Assembly: GCA_047630355.1 (NCBI GenBank)
Contig: JBLHXN010000050.1
Location: 1-24,247, forward strand
Reading direction: 5' to 3'
From: JANQUM01 sp047630355
GTDB lineage: Bacteria; Bacteroidota; Bacteroidia; Cytophagales; Spirosomataceae
Length of the DNA: 24,247 nt
Both the position numbers and the translations under genes were made by a program. The notes under the pieces are model-generated. The model was not told the origin of the DNA. It did no database searches and saw only the letters and a program-made list of their open reading frames with translations. Positions 16,264-24,247 of the stretch are shown here, in pieces (position 1 is the stretch's first letter; every line of letters begins with the position of its first letter).

Positions 16264-16338
16264 TTATAGTCCCGCCAGCATTCCAAATATCCAAACGGTG
16301 GCAACAAATCCGATCACAAAAAGGCTAAGGTCTATCAT
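16264..16338 (-). CDS. Possible 24-residue membrane microprotein
   Basis: A short minus-strand frame starts MIDLSLFVIGF and ends FGMLAGL before a TAA. It is one uninterrupted hydrophobic helix of about 20 residues, with one acidic residue near the start. It converges on the Xre gene, whose stop lies 4 bases from its own. Single-helix proteins of this size are known partners of membrane complexes, but a hydrophobic frame this short can occur by chance. No promoter or family supports it. Confidence 0.3.
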   Translation of the reverse strand: MIDLSLFVIGFVATVWIFGMLAGL

Positions 16339-16504
16339 TATGTCTTTTATTTGTGAAAACGCCTTGCGAACATTTTATATTAAAATAAAATATGTTATTC
16401 AGGTCTATTTGATTCTGTTCTTCGTAAATTAAATTATATAAAGTTTTCACGACTATAATTTTTTGTAAAATTGTATGGCTATAACTTTTTATTAAAGTTA
16501 GGCG
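16339..16504. repeat. AT-rich spacer with a degenerate direct repeat
   Basis: Two 18-base copies beginning CTATAA (16453-16470 and 16479-16496), 26 bases apart and matching at 15 of 18 positions, lie just after the end of the small minus-strand membrane protein gene. The rest of the gap is AT-rich, without a gene. Confidence 0.3.
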
Positions 16505-16684
16505 TTATCTGATTTTATCAGTGTCGCGTCTTGTTTGCAGCATCAAAATGCCCGCGAAGAAAAAAACTGCCCCTAAAATTATGGCGGCCCAAGGATTCAG
16601 GGAAACTAAAGTACTGCCGAAAATACCGATTATCAATCCGGCGATACCGACTACTGTTAAAATCATTGCGAGAATCTTGATCAT
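16505..16684 (-). CDS. Small two-helix membrane protein
   Basis: From the ATG at 16684 (MIKILAMILTVVGIAGLIIG) this gives 59 residues: a first helix at about 3-22, a short loop with SLNPWAA, a second helix at about 32-50 and a basic tail (QTRRDTDKIR). This is the layout of the small DUF3185-like membrane proteins. An in-frame start 15 codons earlier would add a stretch with cysteine and lysine that fits a membrane protein poorly. Function is unknown. It diverges from the lipoprotein gene at 16766. Confidence 0.7.
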   Translation of the reverse strand: MIKILAMILTVVGIAGLIIGIFGSTLVSLNPWAAIILGAVFFFAGILMLQTRRDTDKIR

Positions 16685-16765
16685 TGCATTAAGTGTTTGT
16701 TTTTGACAACTAAGGAAAAAGCGTTCCACACTTTTTGCGAATAATTAAGCCATCTAAAAGTTATT

Positions 16766-17710
16766 TTGAAAAATCTTATGAAAAACCCACACACAATATT
16801 CCATTTACTTTCTTTCATTGTATTTACTACTCTGCTACAGAGTTGCTATACAGACAAAAAAGTAGTTAATGACGCTACAAACCACGTCATGGATGATTCG
16901 TACTGGAATTCGGGCAAAGCCGAAGTCTCAAATTACGAATTAACACAGAGTCGGTACGGAGCAACTTACAAGGGAAATTTCCTAACAATTTTTGTGCGGG
17001 AAGACTTCTTACTCGATAAACAAGTGAAGAACGAACGGTACGAATCTGAGAAGACAGTTCCGGTTTTGAAGGGTATTTTCATTCGTAAATTCGATACCGG
17101 TATTTACAGTTACGCCATGCAGAATTCGGTTTTTGCCCCGCTTGATATAGCCAATCATCCAATGGCGTTGAAAAGTCAGGCAAGTTCTCAGGAATGGTGC
17201 GGAACGCAATATTTACAGGCAAACCGTTCTGGAAACTCGTACGATATAAAGATGCATTCTTACTTTGAAGATGAAGCAGATGCTGAGTTCTCGTTAGAGA
17301 ATACATACCTCGAAGAAGACTTATGGACCAAACTCAGGATGAATCCCGAACTGGCTCCGGTTGGCGAGATTCAAATGCTTCCCGCTGGTTCTGTTTTACA
17401 ATTAACACATTGGCTCGTAAAATCCTACCCTACGGTAGCTTCTATTGAGCCGTACAACGACACATTATTTGTTGGGAATAATTTGAAAAAATACCGAATT
17501 GCCACTCCCGAACTTAACCGCACCGTAGAATTAATTTTCGAGAATCAACCTCCTTTCAAAATCGTGGGAATGACGGACTCTTATCCCGCAAAAGTAAACG
17601 GCGAGCCTCAAACTACCATCGCCCGTCTGACTCATCAAGTTGTAGAACCGTATTGGCAAATGAATGCTCCCGCTGATTCAACCGCCCGAAGTATGTTGGG
17701 CTTGAAATAA
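16766..17710 (+). CDS. Lipoprotein of unknown function (family often mislabelled as Maf)
   Basis: This 314-residue lipoprotein has Cys27 in FTTLLQSC. The conserved start of the mature part, DSYWNSGKAEVSNYELTQSR followed by YGATYKGNFLTIFVREDFL, belongs to a Bacteroidota family that is often named septum formation inhibitor Maf in databases. Nothing here resembles the Maf nucleotide pyrophosphatase. The later part (VLKGIFIRKFDTGIYSYAMQ, SQEWCGTQYLQANRSG) continues as a beta-rich domain without known catalytic residues. It is probably an envelope protein. The alternative start MKNPHTIFHLL, five codons in, would give a more usual signal length. The dehydrogenase gene follows directly on the same strand, so the two may be co-transcribed. 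Confidence 0.75.
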   Translation: MKNLMKNPHTIFHLLSFIVFTTLLQSCYTDKKVVNDATNHVMDDSYWNSGKAEVSNYELTQSRYGATYKGNFLTIFVREDFLLDKQVKNERYESEKTVPVLKGIFIRKFDTGIYSYAMQNSVFAPLDIANHPMALKSQASSQEWCGTQYLQANRSGNSYDIKMHSYFEDEADAEFSLENTYLEEDLWTKLRMNPELAPVGEIQMLPAGSVLQLTHWLVKSYPTVASIEPYNDTLFVGNNLKKYRIATPELNRTVELIFENQPPFKIVGMTDSYPAKVNGEPQTTIARLTHQVVEPYWQMNAPADSTARSMLGLK

Positions 17711-17760
17711 ACAGTGGAATGAAGTTTTACTGTTTCATCGAAAAACACTCACACGGTAAA

Positions 17761-18567
17761 ATGGATCAGACCCTAGAAAATCAAGTAGCCGTAGTAACCG
17801 GTTCGAGCAGCGGTATCGGCAGAGCCGTAGTTAAAGAATTAGCCAAACGCGGAGCAAGCGTAGTTGTTAATTACCGAAGCAGCAAAGAAGAAGCGGAAGA
17901 AGTTCAGAAGGAAATTGAAGCTGAGGGCGGCAAAGCCATCGTGGTGCAAGCCGATATCAGTATAAGAGAAGATGTTGATAAACTTATCAGCGAAACTTTG
18001 AGTGCTTACAATCGCCTTGATATTATGGTAGCAAACGCCGGAATTCAGGTAGATGCTCCGTTTTTAGAAATGGATTTAGAACAGTGGAATAAAGTTATTT
18101 CCGTAAATTTAACGGGACAATTTTTGGCCACTCACGCCGCCGCCAAGCAGTTCGTAAAACAAAACCCTACTAGTAAAGAATCAGAAACAGCCATTGGGAA
18201 AATCATTTGTATGTCGTCCGTTCACGATATGATTCCATGGGCGGGACACGTAAATTACGCTGCTTCAAAAGGTGGAGTTTTAATGTTTATGAAATCAATT
18301 GCTCAGGAACTCGCTCCACTTAAAATTCGGGTAAATGCGATTAGTCCGGGAGCTATTAAAACGTCTATCAACAAAGCAGCGTGGGGTACGGAAGCGAGCC
18401 TGAAAGCTTTGATGGAATTGGTTCCGTACAAACGAATCGGAAAGCCCGAAGATATCGCAAAAGCCGCCGCGTGGTTGGTTTCTGACGATGCCGATTACGT
18501 AACCGGAGAAACGCTCTATATTGATGGTGGCATGATGCTCTATCCCGAATTTGCGGATAATGGTTGA
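17761..18567 (+). CDS. Short-chain dehydrogenase, glucose 1-dehydrogenase-like
   Basis: This NAD(P)-dependent classical SDR of 268 residues has the cofactor motif TGSSSGIG at residues 13-20, NAG in VANAGIQVDAPF, the catalytic Ser in CMSSVHDM, Tyr and Lys in NYAASKGG, and the C-terminal YVTGETLYIDGGMML. The VVVNYRSSKEEAEEV segment after the second strand, with Arg/Ser, is common in enzymes that accept NADP and oxidise sugars such as glucose. The ATG at 17761 (MDQTLENQVAVV) gives the normal family start; an in-frame ATG at 17719 adds 14 atypical residues. It is cytoplasmic and lies 50 bases after the lipoprotein gene. The substrate cannot be fixed from sequence alone. Confidence 0.92.
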   Translation: MDQTLENQVAVVTGSSSGIGRAVVKELAKRGASVVVNYRSSKEEAEEVQKEIEAEGGKAIVVQADISIREDVDKLISETLSAYNRLDIMVANAGIQVDAPFLEMDLEQWNKVISVNLTGQFLATHAAAKQFVKQNPTSKESETAIGKIICMSSVHDMIPWAGHVNYAASKGGVLMFMKSIAQELAPLKIRVNAISPGAIKTSINKAAWGTEASLKALMELVPYKRIGKPEDIAKAAAWLVSDDADYVTGETLYIDGGMMLYPEFADNG

Positions 18568-18585
18568 TATTCGTAGATTTATGGA

Positions 18586-19377
18586 ATAAAATCCATCGTT
18601 TTTCTTGCTCTACTCTCGCTCTTATCTTGTCAAAAAGAAATTTCATCTGCACAACCTACGATTACCGTTGCAAACTCGGTTGAACAAATTCTTGATAATA
18701 TGAAACTGTGCCACGAAGCCATTCCACACGGCATTCCGTCGGGTTTTAACAATCGAAAATATCCGAGAGTTGGCTACGGTAATAATCCGGGAAAGTTATC
18801 CGCCATGATTCCGTGAGGACAAATTTACGGAGACATAAGCGGCAGTAACTCCACGAATACACGGGTTCAAATCCGAAATCTCCGCACTTATTACCTAAGT
18901 AGAAAAGACAATATCTGGAAGCTGTGGTCGGGCACGAACAGTGTAGCAGGAAGCCACTATTGGGAAGATTTTAAAGACGACGCTAACGTCCCGAACAAAG
19001 ACAACCGCAACGAAACGAGCGGCAGAATATCCATCAAAATGATCCCGAATTATAATTACCATTTCTGGACTCCGAAAGACCGTGTGGTCATTGACCCAAA
19101 TGATATTGCGGGAGTATGGTCAGTAGTAGAAGCCCGTTTGGTAATTGACGATACAAAGAAAAAAGACGACCGAAAAAACGCTAAGTTTATGATGAGCATT
19201 GGGGCAGATTACTGGCTTTCACAAAATGCTCAGTGGAGTGCTGATTGGACAAGCAACGGCGACATCGGAATCGGGCATTTTCGCTGTGTCACTAAGGATT
19301 GGCAATCGTTCAATATGCATACCATGACGGAGTCTGATCTGCGAAATAATCCTCCGCCTTTTGAGGTGGAATTTTGA
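18586..19377 (+). pseudogene. Decayed secreted lipoprotein gene, start lost and one internal stop
   Basis: One frame encodes 263 residues apart from an internal TGA. It opens with a lipoprotein signal (KSIVFLALLSLLSC) but the first codon is ATA (18586-18588) instead of ATG. The frame reads through to SAMIP, then TGA at 18814-18816 (codon 77), then GQIYGDISGSN and on to FEVEF and a TGA at 19375-19377. The protein is rich in aromatic and polar residues (YYLSRKDNIWKLW, GADYWLSQNAQW) like secreted carbohydrate-active or carbohydrate-binding proteins, but I recognise no family. A TGG tryptophan would fit the stop site. A downstream ATG at 19039 could only make the last 112 residues. It lies 18 bases after the dehydrogenase. 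Confidence 0.75.
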
Positions 19378-19388
19378 ACTTCAAGGTA

Positions 19389-19740
19389 TTAAGATATTCC
19401 TAACAACCCTTTCTGCTCTTTCGTGGCTGTTATTTTTAAGATAATATTTTCATACTTTACCTTTTGTAATTCTAACTCTGCTTTCAATCCTTCTATTTCA
19501 GTACTCTTCTCATTCTCTACCGAAGGTTCTCCAACGCCAGCATCAAGCCAATTAAGATTAACTTTGGGGTAAATCTTCTTTATTTTTTCTGATAGCGAAG
19601 CTCGCAGACCTTTCGTCTGACCATTAGTAATTTTATATAACTGTTGCGGAGTTTTGAATCCCAGTTTTGAGCAATTTAATAGACCGTATCTCCAGACATC
19701 TCTACAAAAAAATCAAATCGTTCTGCGTAGCTCTCTTCAT
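19389..19740 (-). pseudogene. Decayed HTH repressor-like gene
   Basis: Pieces of one protein lie in successive frames. AERFDFFVEMSGDTVY is followed by TAA (19676-19678) and IAQ. After loss of one base in an A run (19664-19667 on the plus strand, as TTTT), the next frame gives KLGFKTPQQLYKITNGQT, then KKIYPKVNLNWLDAGVGEPS and a coiled-coil tail ending in TAA at 19389-19391. The NLNWLDAGVGEP end and the HTH-like order resemble the short Xre/phage-repressor-like regulators of Bacteroidota. An ATG at 19738-19740 is in a third frame, implying a further one-base change near the start. A stop and two shifts mean that no functional protein is made. It sits between the other decayed gene and the Sus pair. 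Confidence 0.65.
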
Positions 19741-19880
19741 ATCAATTTTATTAAATCTATATTATGCCCCAAATTCAGCGATTACTTTCTCCCTAAACTA
19801 TTTATGACTTTACTAACTAACAAACAAAGATAACCCAATAGTGGATTTAGCCATAGTAAAGCGTGTTTGTACTATTACGC

Positions 19881-19927
19881 AAAAGGCATTCATTAGAACG
19901 AGAAAAACTCGTATCCTAATGAATGCC
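19881..19927 (-). terminator. Rho-independent terminator of the susCD unit
   Basis: GGCATTCATTAG (19885-19896) and CTAATGAATGCC (19916-19927) form a perfect 12-bp stem. Inside it, ACGAG and CTCGT extend the hairpin around a loop of five A. On the minus strand it begins 30 bases after the susD stop and is followed by TTTT. This fits a strong terminator for the susC-susD message. Confidence 0.8.
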
Positions 19928-19957
19928 TCGTGCATAAAAACTTTTTCGCAATTCAGG

Positions 19958-21748
19958 TTAATTCCAACCAAATACCTGTTTCAGGTTTGCGTTGAGCGTT
20001 ATTTCGTTCTGTGGAATGGGTCGGTAATAGTGCTTTGGATCAATGAATGTCCCTCTTTCGGGCGTTGCTACTACGTAACCGTTTGTCCCGTTGGTGAGGT
20101 AAACATCGGTGTTGCTACCTACAGCACCAGCTCTGTAATAGATCAACGTAGTTTCTAAGCTATTTACTTCTCTGTTGGCTGGGTTTGGAATACTTTCAGA
20201 TGCTCCAAGTAGAACCAAATCAACTACACCATCTCCGGTTAAGTCATATTTTCCGAGCGACGGGAAGTATAAACCTATCGGTTCGTTCTCCATTAATTTT
20301 CCAGCCTTCCAGCGGTTCAGATCATCCAACCTTCTACCTTCAAGGGCTAATTCAACCCTGCGTTCCCGACGAATTTCCAGAATAATCGGATTGGAAACGC
20401 CGGGGTACTTTGCCCCTTGTTGCAGATCTAAGCTTACGCCCATCTGTAGATTAGGCATATTTACGCGTTGGCGTAACTTATTCACCGAAACATCAAGTAT
20501 TGACTGCGTCATACTTCCTAATTCTGCTTGTGCTTCGGCATAATTTAATAGCACTTCGGCGTAACGCATTACTGGAACATCTAACCCGTTGACCACGTCT
20601 TGATCCGTACTATTCACAAAACCTTTAATTTGGTGGTATCCGGTAAAATTTTTGTTCAGTTGCTGCACGTAATTTCTGTTACCACTTGAGTAGTTAGAAA
20701 TATTGATAAGTTCCCAACCTGGATAGGCGAACGTTTGACTCAATCGAGGGTCGCGTTTTTGAAATTGCTCTACGAACGTTTGTGTTTGATAATCAGCTTG
20801 ATTACTGTAAAAACCAGCATCTGACATGAGATAGCTTTCTACTAAATCACGGCTTGGAGACATTTCATAGTTACCAAATACAGTTACGCTAAAACCGCTG
20901 TTTTTCAAGTTCGCAACTGAGATATTGGAAAAGATAACTTCTGGGTTAGAAGTTAAATCTTCACTTATGAAGAGTGAACCATAATCGGCGTTAGGTTTTC
21001 CAGTTGTATAAATAGAGTAATTACCACCATCAATTAGTTGCTTTGAATAATCAGAAGCTAACCGGAGAAAATCATTTGCCGATGATTGCAGATTTAGTTC
21101 GTCGTGATATTTCCTAAAAGTTCCTTCATACAAAGCGTTCCTACTTGCGTAGGCCAATACCACCCATTTGTTTATCGCCCCGGCAGGTTGATTATTTCGG
21201 ACGTTCTCAATCGCGAATTTATAATCTTCAAAAACTTTGGCTATCACAACCGCTCGTGGGTCGCTGGCTTTATACAGATCGTCAGAGTCTGTAGTCAGAA
21301 CGTTTTCGTACCATGGAACATCAGAGAACCGCTTCACCTTATCCATATAGAACTGAGCTCGGAAAAATCGGGCAATACCTTGGTAATGCCTTTTCACCTC
21401 GTCAGAGGTTTTTGCTCTTTCAGAGTTTTCTAAAAATAGGTTTACGTCTCTTAGGTAGCTCCAATTCCAACCAGATGTTACTGTGTTAGAGTTGGCATCT
21501 GTGGTCATGACCGTCTTTATTTCCCGGTTACCCGTCGTAGCAGCGTTATCGGTGGCTTCATCGTCATAATAAATTCCGAAACCAGGGAAGTTGTACAAGC
21601 CGTTTATATAAATAGCGAGGTCTTCTTCGGTATTAAAGAAATTATCGACGGCAATTTCTGTTTCCGGTACCAAATCCAAGTATTCATCGTTGCAGGATGT
21701 CAGCAACGAAAATACGAACAGCAAGCTGAGTTTTAGAATATTTTTCAT
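19958..21748 (-). CDS. susD: SusD/RagB-family nutrient-binding outer-membrane lipoprotein
   Basis: This 596-residue surface lipoprotein (Cys19 in SLLTSC) binds glycans or other oligomers above the SusC channel. The N-terminal part shows the usual features: YLDLVPETEIAVDNFFNTEE, then an alpha-helical tetratricopeptide-like region with RHYQGIARFFRAQFYMDKVK and FSDVPWYENVL. The C-terminal SusD region contains YAEVLLNYAEAQAELGSM, LRQRVNMPNL, ILEIRRERRVELALEGRR and RLDDLNRWKAG, all hallmarks of RagB/SusD. It starts 46 bases after the susC stop and is followed by a strong terminator, so it is the last gene of the unit. No glycosidase, sulfatase or SARP/ECF/HTCS regulator is in the window to indicate the substrate. 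Confidence 0.96.
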   Translation of the reverse strand: MKNILKLSLLFVFSLLTSCNDEYLDLVPETEIAVDNFFNTEEDLAIYINGLYNFPGFGIYYDDEATDNAATTGNREIKTVMTTDANSNTVTSGWNWSYLRDVNLFLENSERAKTSDEVKRHYQGIARFFRAQFYMDKVKRFSDVPWYENVLTTDSDDLYKASDPRAVVIAKVFEDYKFAIENVRNNQPAGAINKWVVLAYASRNALYEGTFRKYHDELNLQSSANDFLRLASDYSKQLIDGGNYSIYTTGKPNADYGSLFISEDLTSNPEVIFSNISVANLKNSGFSVTVFGNYEMSPSRDLVESYLMSDAGFYSNQADYQTQTFVEQFQKRDPRLSQTFAYPGWELINISNYSSGNRNYVQQLNKNFTGYHQIKGFVNSTDQDVVNGLDVPVMRYAEVLLNYAEAQAELGSMTQSILDVSVNKLRQRVNMPNLQMGVSLDLQQGAKYPGVSNPIILEIRRERRVELALEGRRLDDLNRWKAGKLMENEPIGLYFPSLGKYDLTGDGVVDLVLLGASESIPNPANREVNSLETTLIYYRAGAVGSNTDVYLTNGTNGYVVATPERGTFIDPKHYYRPIPQNEITLNANLKQVFGWN

Positions 21749-21794
21749 TTTTTTAATCTTTTGTGTTAACTTCTTGAATTGAATTTGTCAGGAC

Positions 21795-24247
21795 TTAGAA
21801 GTTCAGGTTAAGGCCAAGGGCATATTTTCTTTGGTACGGATACTGATAACCACTTGTTTCTCCCCTACCCGCACTGTAAGATGGGTCAAGGCGGTTGTTG
21901 ATGTCAGAAACTGCTTCCGGGTCAAAGAAGTCAGCAATTTGTGACCACTCAAACAGGTTGTCACCACTGAAATAAACTCGCAACGAAGATATCCCTGCTC
22001 TTTGGGTAAACTTGGCGGGGATCGTGTAGCCCAACGTTACGTTTTTGATACGTAAATAAGAGCCGTCAAGCAAATAGGCAGTTTGCGGAACAGCCAAACC
22101 TTGCACCTGATCTATCCGTTCGCCCAAGTTACGGTCTGCTAACCACGCCTGTAATGCCGGATATGTGGCATCTGTATTTGCGTTGGCAAGTCCGGCATTG
22201 ATATAAGATTGCGAATGGTTGGCGATTGCATTTGCGTTATCATCTGCTGCCCGGTAAAAATCGTTTAAGTGAGCGTAGCCGCCTGAATAAGGCTGTTGAT
22301 AAAAGCCCCAGTAGAGGTAATCTTGCGGATAAAAATCTCTTTTCCCAACGCCCTGAAGAAACACCCCTAAATCTAAATTATTCCATTCGGCGTTCAAGTT
22401 TAATCCAAACCGAAAGCGAGGAAGCATATTTCCGATCACTCGTAAATCCTTAGGATTATCCGCCGAAAGCCCTTTTTCAATGTTTTGATTGCCGTCGAGG
22501 TCGGCGAATCTCGGCCACCCTTCCACAATTTCTAAAGCTCCCCACGGAATGAGCGATGATTGGTCAAGTGCGTCAATTTGTTCCTGCGAAGTAAAGAACC
22601 CATCCGAAGTTAATCCCCAAATTTCACCTAATTCCATTCCTTCGTAATATTGGAGCAGGCTATTATTCGGATTATCGAAACGGGTGATAAACGAACGGCT
22701 ATCGCTGAGGTTAAACTGTGAACTGAAATTGACAGGATTTGCAGAATTTCCTAACCGCGTACGGTAGGTCAAAGAGAATTCCCAGCCTTTTGTTCTGAGA
22801 TCTCCGGCATTCTCTTTCGGCTCGCTGGCACCAAGTACAGCCGGTAGATCTTTGCCCAAAGTCAACATGCCTTTCGTATCACGAATAAAATAATCAAAAG
22901 ACGCATTTAGTTTATTACCGAACATTCCGAGATCAAGTCCGATGTTTTGTGAAACCACTTTTTCCCACGTATAATTATCCGAAACAATTCCTGGAGAAGA
23001 GATACCAAGTGGCAATTCCCCATCAATAATGTAGTTTCCAAGACTCGAACTCATCGACGGTATGTAGTCAAACGCCCCAACTGCCTGATTTCCCAAAGAA
23101 CCGTACGAAGCTCTGATTTTGAGCATATTGAGTTGCGGGTAGAAGTTCGCCATGAATTTCTCGTTAGCCACGTTCCACGCTCCCGAAACCGAAGGGAAGA
23201 AACCAAAACGGTTCGCTTTCGGAAACTTAGAGGAGCCATCGTAACGCCCGTTTAGTTCGAGGATATAACGATCGTCGTACACGTAATTTGCCCGATAAAA
23301 GACTCCACGTAAAGCCCAAGATTCAATACGTTGGTTACCAAACAGTGTTCCGGTGGCGAGCTCAAGCGTTGGTAGTGAAGAGGAAATCACGCCATCTCTC
23401 CTGAGTGATACGTTGTCTGAGCGGAACTGCTCTTGATTATAACCACCTAATAAAGTCACGGCATGTCTGCCGAATGATTTGTTGAACGTGCCGTACACAT
23501 TCAACACCTGATAGTTTGAGTTTAAATCACGTTTCCACACCTGATTTACGCCTTCTTCCCGAATATCAGATGGCCCATAACCAATGTTTATTTTTGAATA
23601 GTACGCATCGTAATTAGTATCCTCGTTTCGTAAGGTATATTCGGCGTTTACTTTGAGCGTATTTTTCAGAATCCAAGCTTCACCGCTGAAAGTGGTTTGA
23701 AAAGTATTGGACTTGCTCGTTTCCGTTCCTCCGTCGGTTAGTCGTGCTCCCATGCGTCCAACTTCGTTATTTGCCCAGCTTCCATCGGGGTTTTTATCCC
23801 AGCTCGTCGGTTCAAAATTATAAAGTGTCTGCATATTAAAATATGAAGGGCTCTCCCGGTTAGAATGCAGGTAAGAGGTATTATTACTGAAACTCAGCCA
23901 GTCAGTCATTTGTAAATTGACCCGACTTCTGACCCCCGTACGATCGAAGAAATCATCGGCAAGTTTTAACTGCCCGTTATGTTTGTTAAAAGACCCAGAA
24001 ACATAGTAGTTCACTTTTTGCGAGCCTCCGTTTATGCTTAAATTATGGTTTTGGGAAAAAGTACTATTCGAGAGAAAGTAGTCAGTCCAGTTTTGATTTC
24101 CCATGTATTCCCAAAGTCCGGGACTATTCGCATTTTCACGAACACCGACTGTTCCCGCCGGATTATCACTTCTTTCCCGAGCCCATTGCAATCTTTCACC
24201 GTTTGTTCCAACGCCGGTCCACGGCGTATTATCTTCAGCCAGTTTTT
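21795..24247 (-). CDS. susC: SusC/RagA-family TonB-dependent outer-membrane transporter, partial
   Basis: The C-terminal 817 or so residues of a SusC-type TonB-dependent transporter are seen; the N-terminus (signal peptide, carboxypeptidase-like domain, TonB box and plug) is beyond the right edge. The frame is open to the last base (KLAEDNTPWTGVGTNGERLQ at the start), so no start codon should be placed inside. Family features include FSQNHNLSINGGSQKVNYYV, the run of beta-strand blocks such as DDRYILELNGRYDGSSKF and GFFPSVSGAWNVANEKFM, NRLDPSYSAGRGETSGYQYP and the final strand KYALGLNLNF. It imports the ligand captured by SusD using TonB energy. The pair forms a unit with a 46-base gap. Confidence 0.96.
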   Translation of the reverse strand, partial: KLAEDNTPWTGVGTNGERLQWARERSDNPAGTVGVRENANSPGLWEYMGNQNWTDYFLSNSTFSQNHNLSINGGSQKVNYYVSGSFNKHNGQLKLADDFFDRTGVRSRVNLQMTDWLSFSNNTSYLHSNRESPSYFNMQTLYNFEPTSWDKNPDGSWANNEVGRMGARLTDGGTETSKSNTFQTTFSGEAWILKNTLKVNAEYTLRNEDTNYDAYYSKINIGYGPSDIREEGVNQVWKRDLNSNYQVLNVYGTFNKSFGRHAVTLLGGYNQEQFRSDNVSLRRDGVISSSLPTLELATGTLFGNQRIESWALRGVFYRANYVYDDRYILELNGRYDGSSKFPKANRFGFFPSVSGAWNVANEKFMANFYPQLNMLKIRASYGSLGNQAVGAFDYIPSMSSSLGNYIIDGELPLGISSPGIVSDNYTWEKVVSQNIGLDLGMFGNKLNASFDYFIRDTKGMLTLGKDLPAVLGASEPKENAGDLRTKGWEFSLTYRTRLGNSANPVNFSSQFNLSDSRSFITRFDNPNNSLLQYYEGMELGEIWGLTSDGFFTSQEQIDALDQSSLIPWGALEIVEGWPRFADLDGNQNIEKGLSADNPKDLRVIGNMLPRFRFGLNLNAEWNNLDLGVFLQGVGKRDFYPQDYLYWGFYQQPYSGGYAHLNDFYRAADDNANAIANHSQSYINAGLANANTDATYPALQAWLADRNLGERIDQVQGLAVPQTAYLLDGSYLRIKNVTLGYTIPAKFTQRAGISSLRVYFSGDNLFEWSQIADFFDPEAVSDINNRLDPSYSAGRGETSGYQYPYQRKYALGLNLNF

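Noticed and set aside
16766..17710. Annotation of the lipoprotein as septum formation inhibitor Maf
   Set aside because: It has a lipoprotein signal and none of the Maf pyrophosphatase motifs; the name appears to be a propagated database error.
19861..19960. The perfect inverted repeat near 19885 as a mobile-element end
   Set aside because: It is a compact hairpin with a small loop and a T run after the susD stop, which fits a terminator; no transposase or target duplication is present.
1..24247. A defence island, CRISPR array, tRNA or integrase
   Set aside because: No regularly spaced repeats, cloverleaf-like sequences, nucleases or recombinase motifs were seen on either strand.

Overview
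The window is from a member of the Bacteroidota, most likely a Cytophagales-type environmental bacterium. This is inferred from a SusC/SusD pair at the right edge, many lipoproteins with a Bacteroidota-style lipobox, three promoter-like sites of the family's -33/-7 type (TTTG, about 20 bases, TAnnTTTG), moderate GC content and little evidence of Shine-Dalgarno sites. No rRNA, tRNA, CRISPR array, insertion sequence or replication origin was seen.

Left part (1-6600, all minus strand). A leucine-rich-repeat protein gene runs off the left edge and is put out of frame by a (TA)9 tract inside a perfect palindrome. Next come a GC-rich REP-like hairpin and a small frameshifted gene of unknown function. 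They lie downstream of nuoL-nuoM-nuoN, the three antiporter-like proton-pumping membrane subunits of respiratory complex I. These have their own promoter-like site, and no nuoK or other nuo gene precedes them.

Middle left (6600-9810, minus strand). An exported beta-rich protein, a secreted DUF3299-like protein, a MacB/FtsX-type permease with a histidine-rich periplasmic loop and its LolD-like ATPase form a probable transport locus, possibly for a metal. Centre (9880-14285): a lipoprotein aldose 1-epimerase, a short CstA-type transporter and a FAD-dependent lipoprotein oxidoreductase, which suggest sugar and pyruvate or peptide scavenging.

Middle right (14670-18570). A DUF2927-like lipoprotein, a two-gene unit of a four-helix membrane protein and a small Xre regulator, two very small membrane proteins, a Bacteroidota lipoprotein of unknown role and a short-chain dehydrogenase. 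Right part (18580-24247): two decayed genes (a secreted protein with a lost start and an internal stop, and a shattered HTH repressor), then a strong terminator and a minus-strand susD and susC pair for glycan uptake, with susC cut by the window edge.

No clearly new multi-gene system is visible. The best leads are the palindromic TA repeat that could switch the LRR gene, the histidine-rich ABC/DUF3299 locus, and the unusual number of genes broken by one or two small lesions, which could be real decay or sequencing error.
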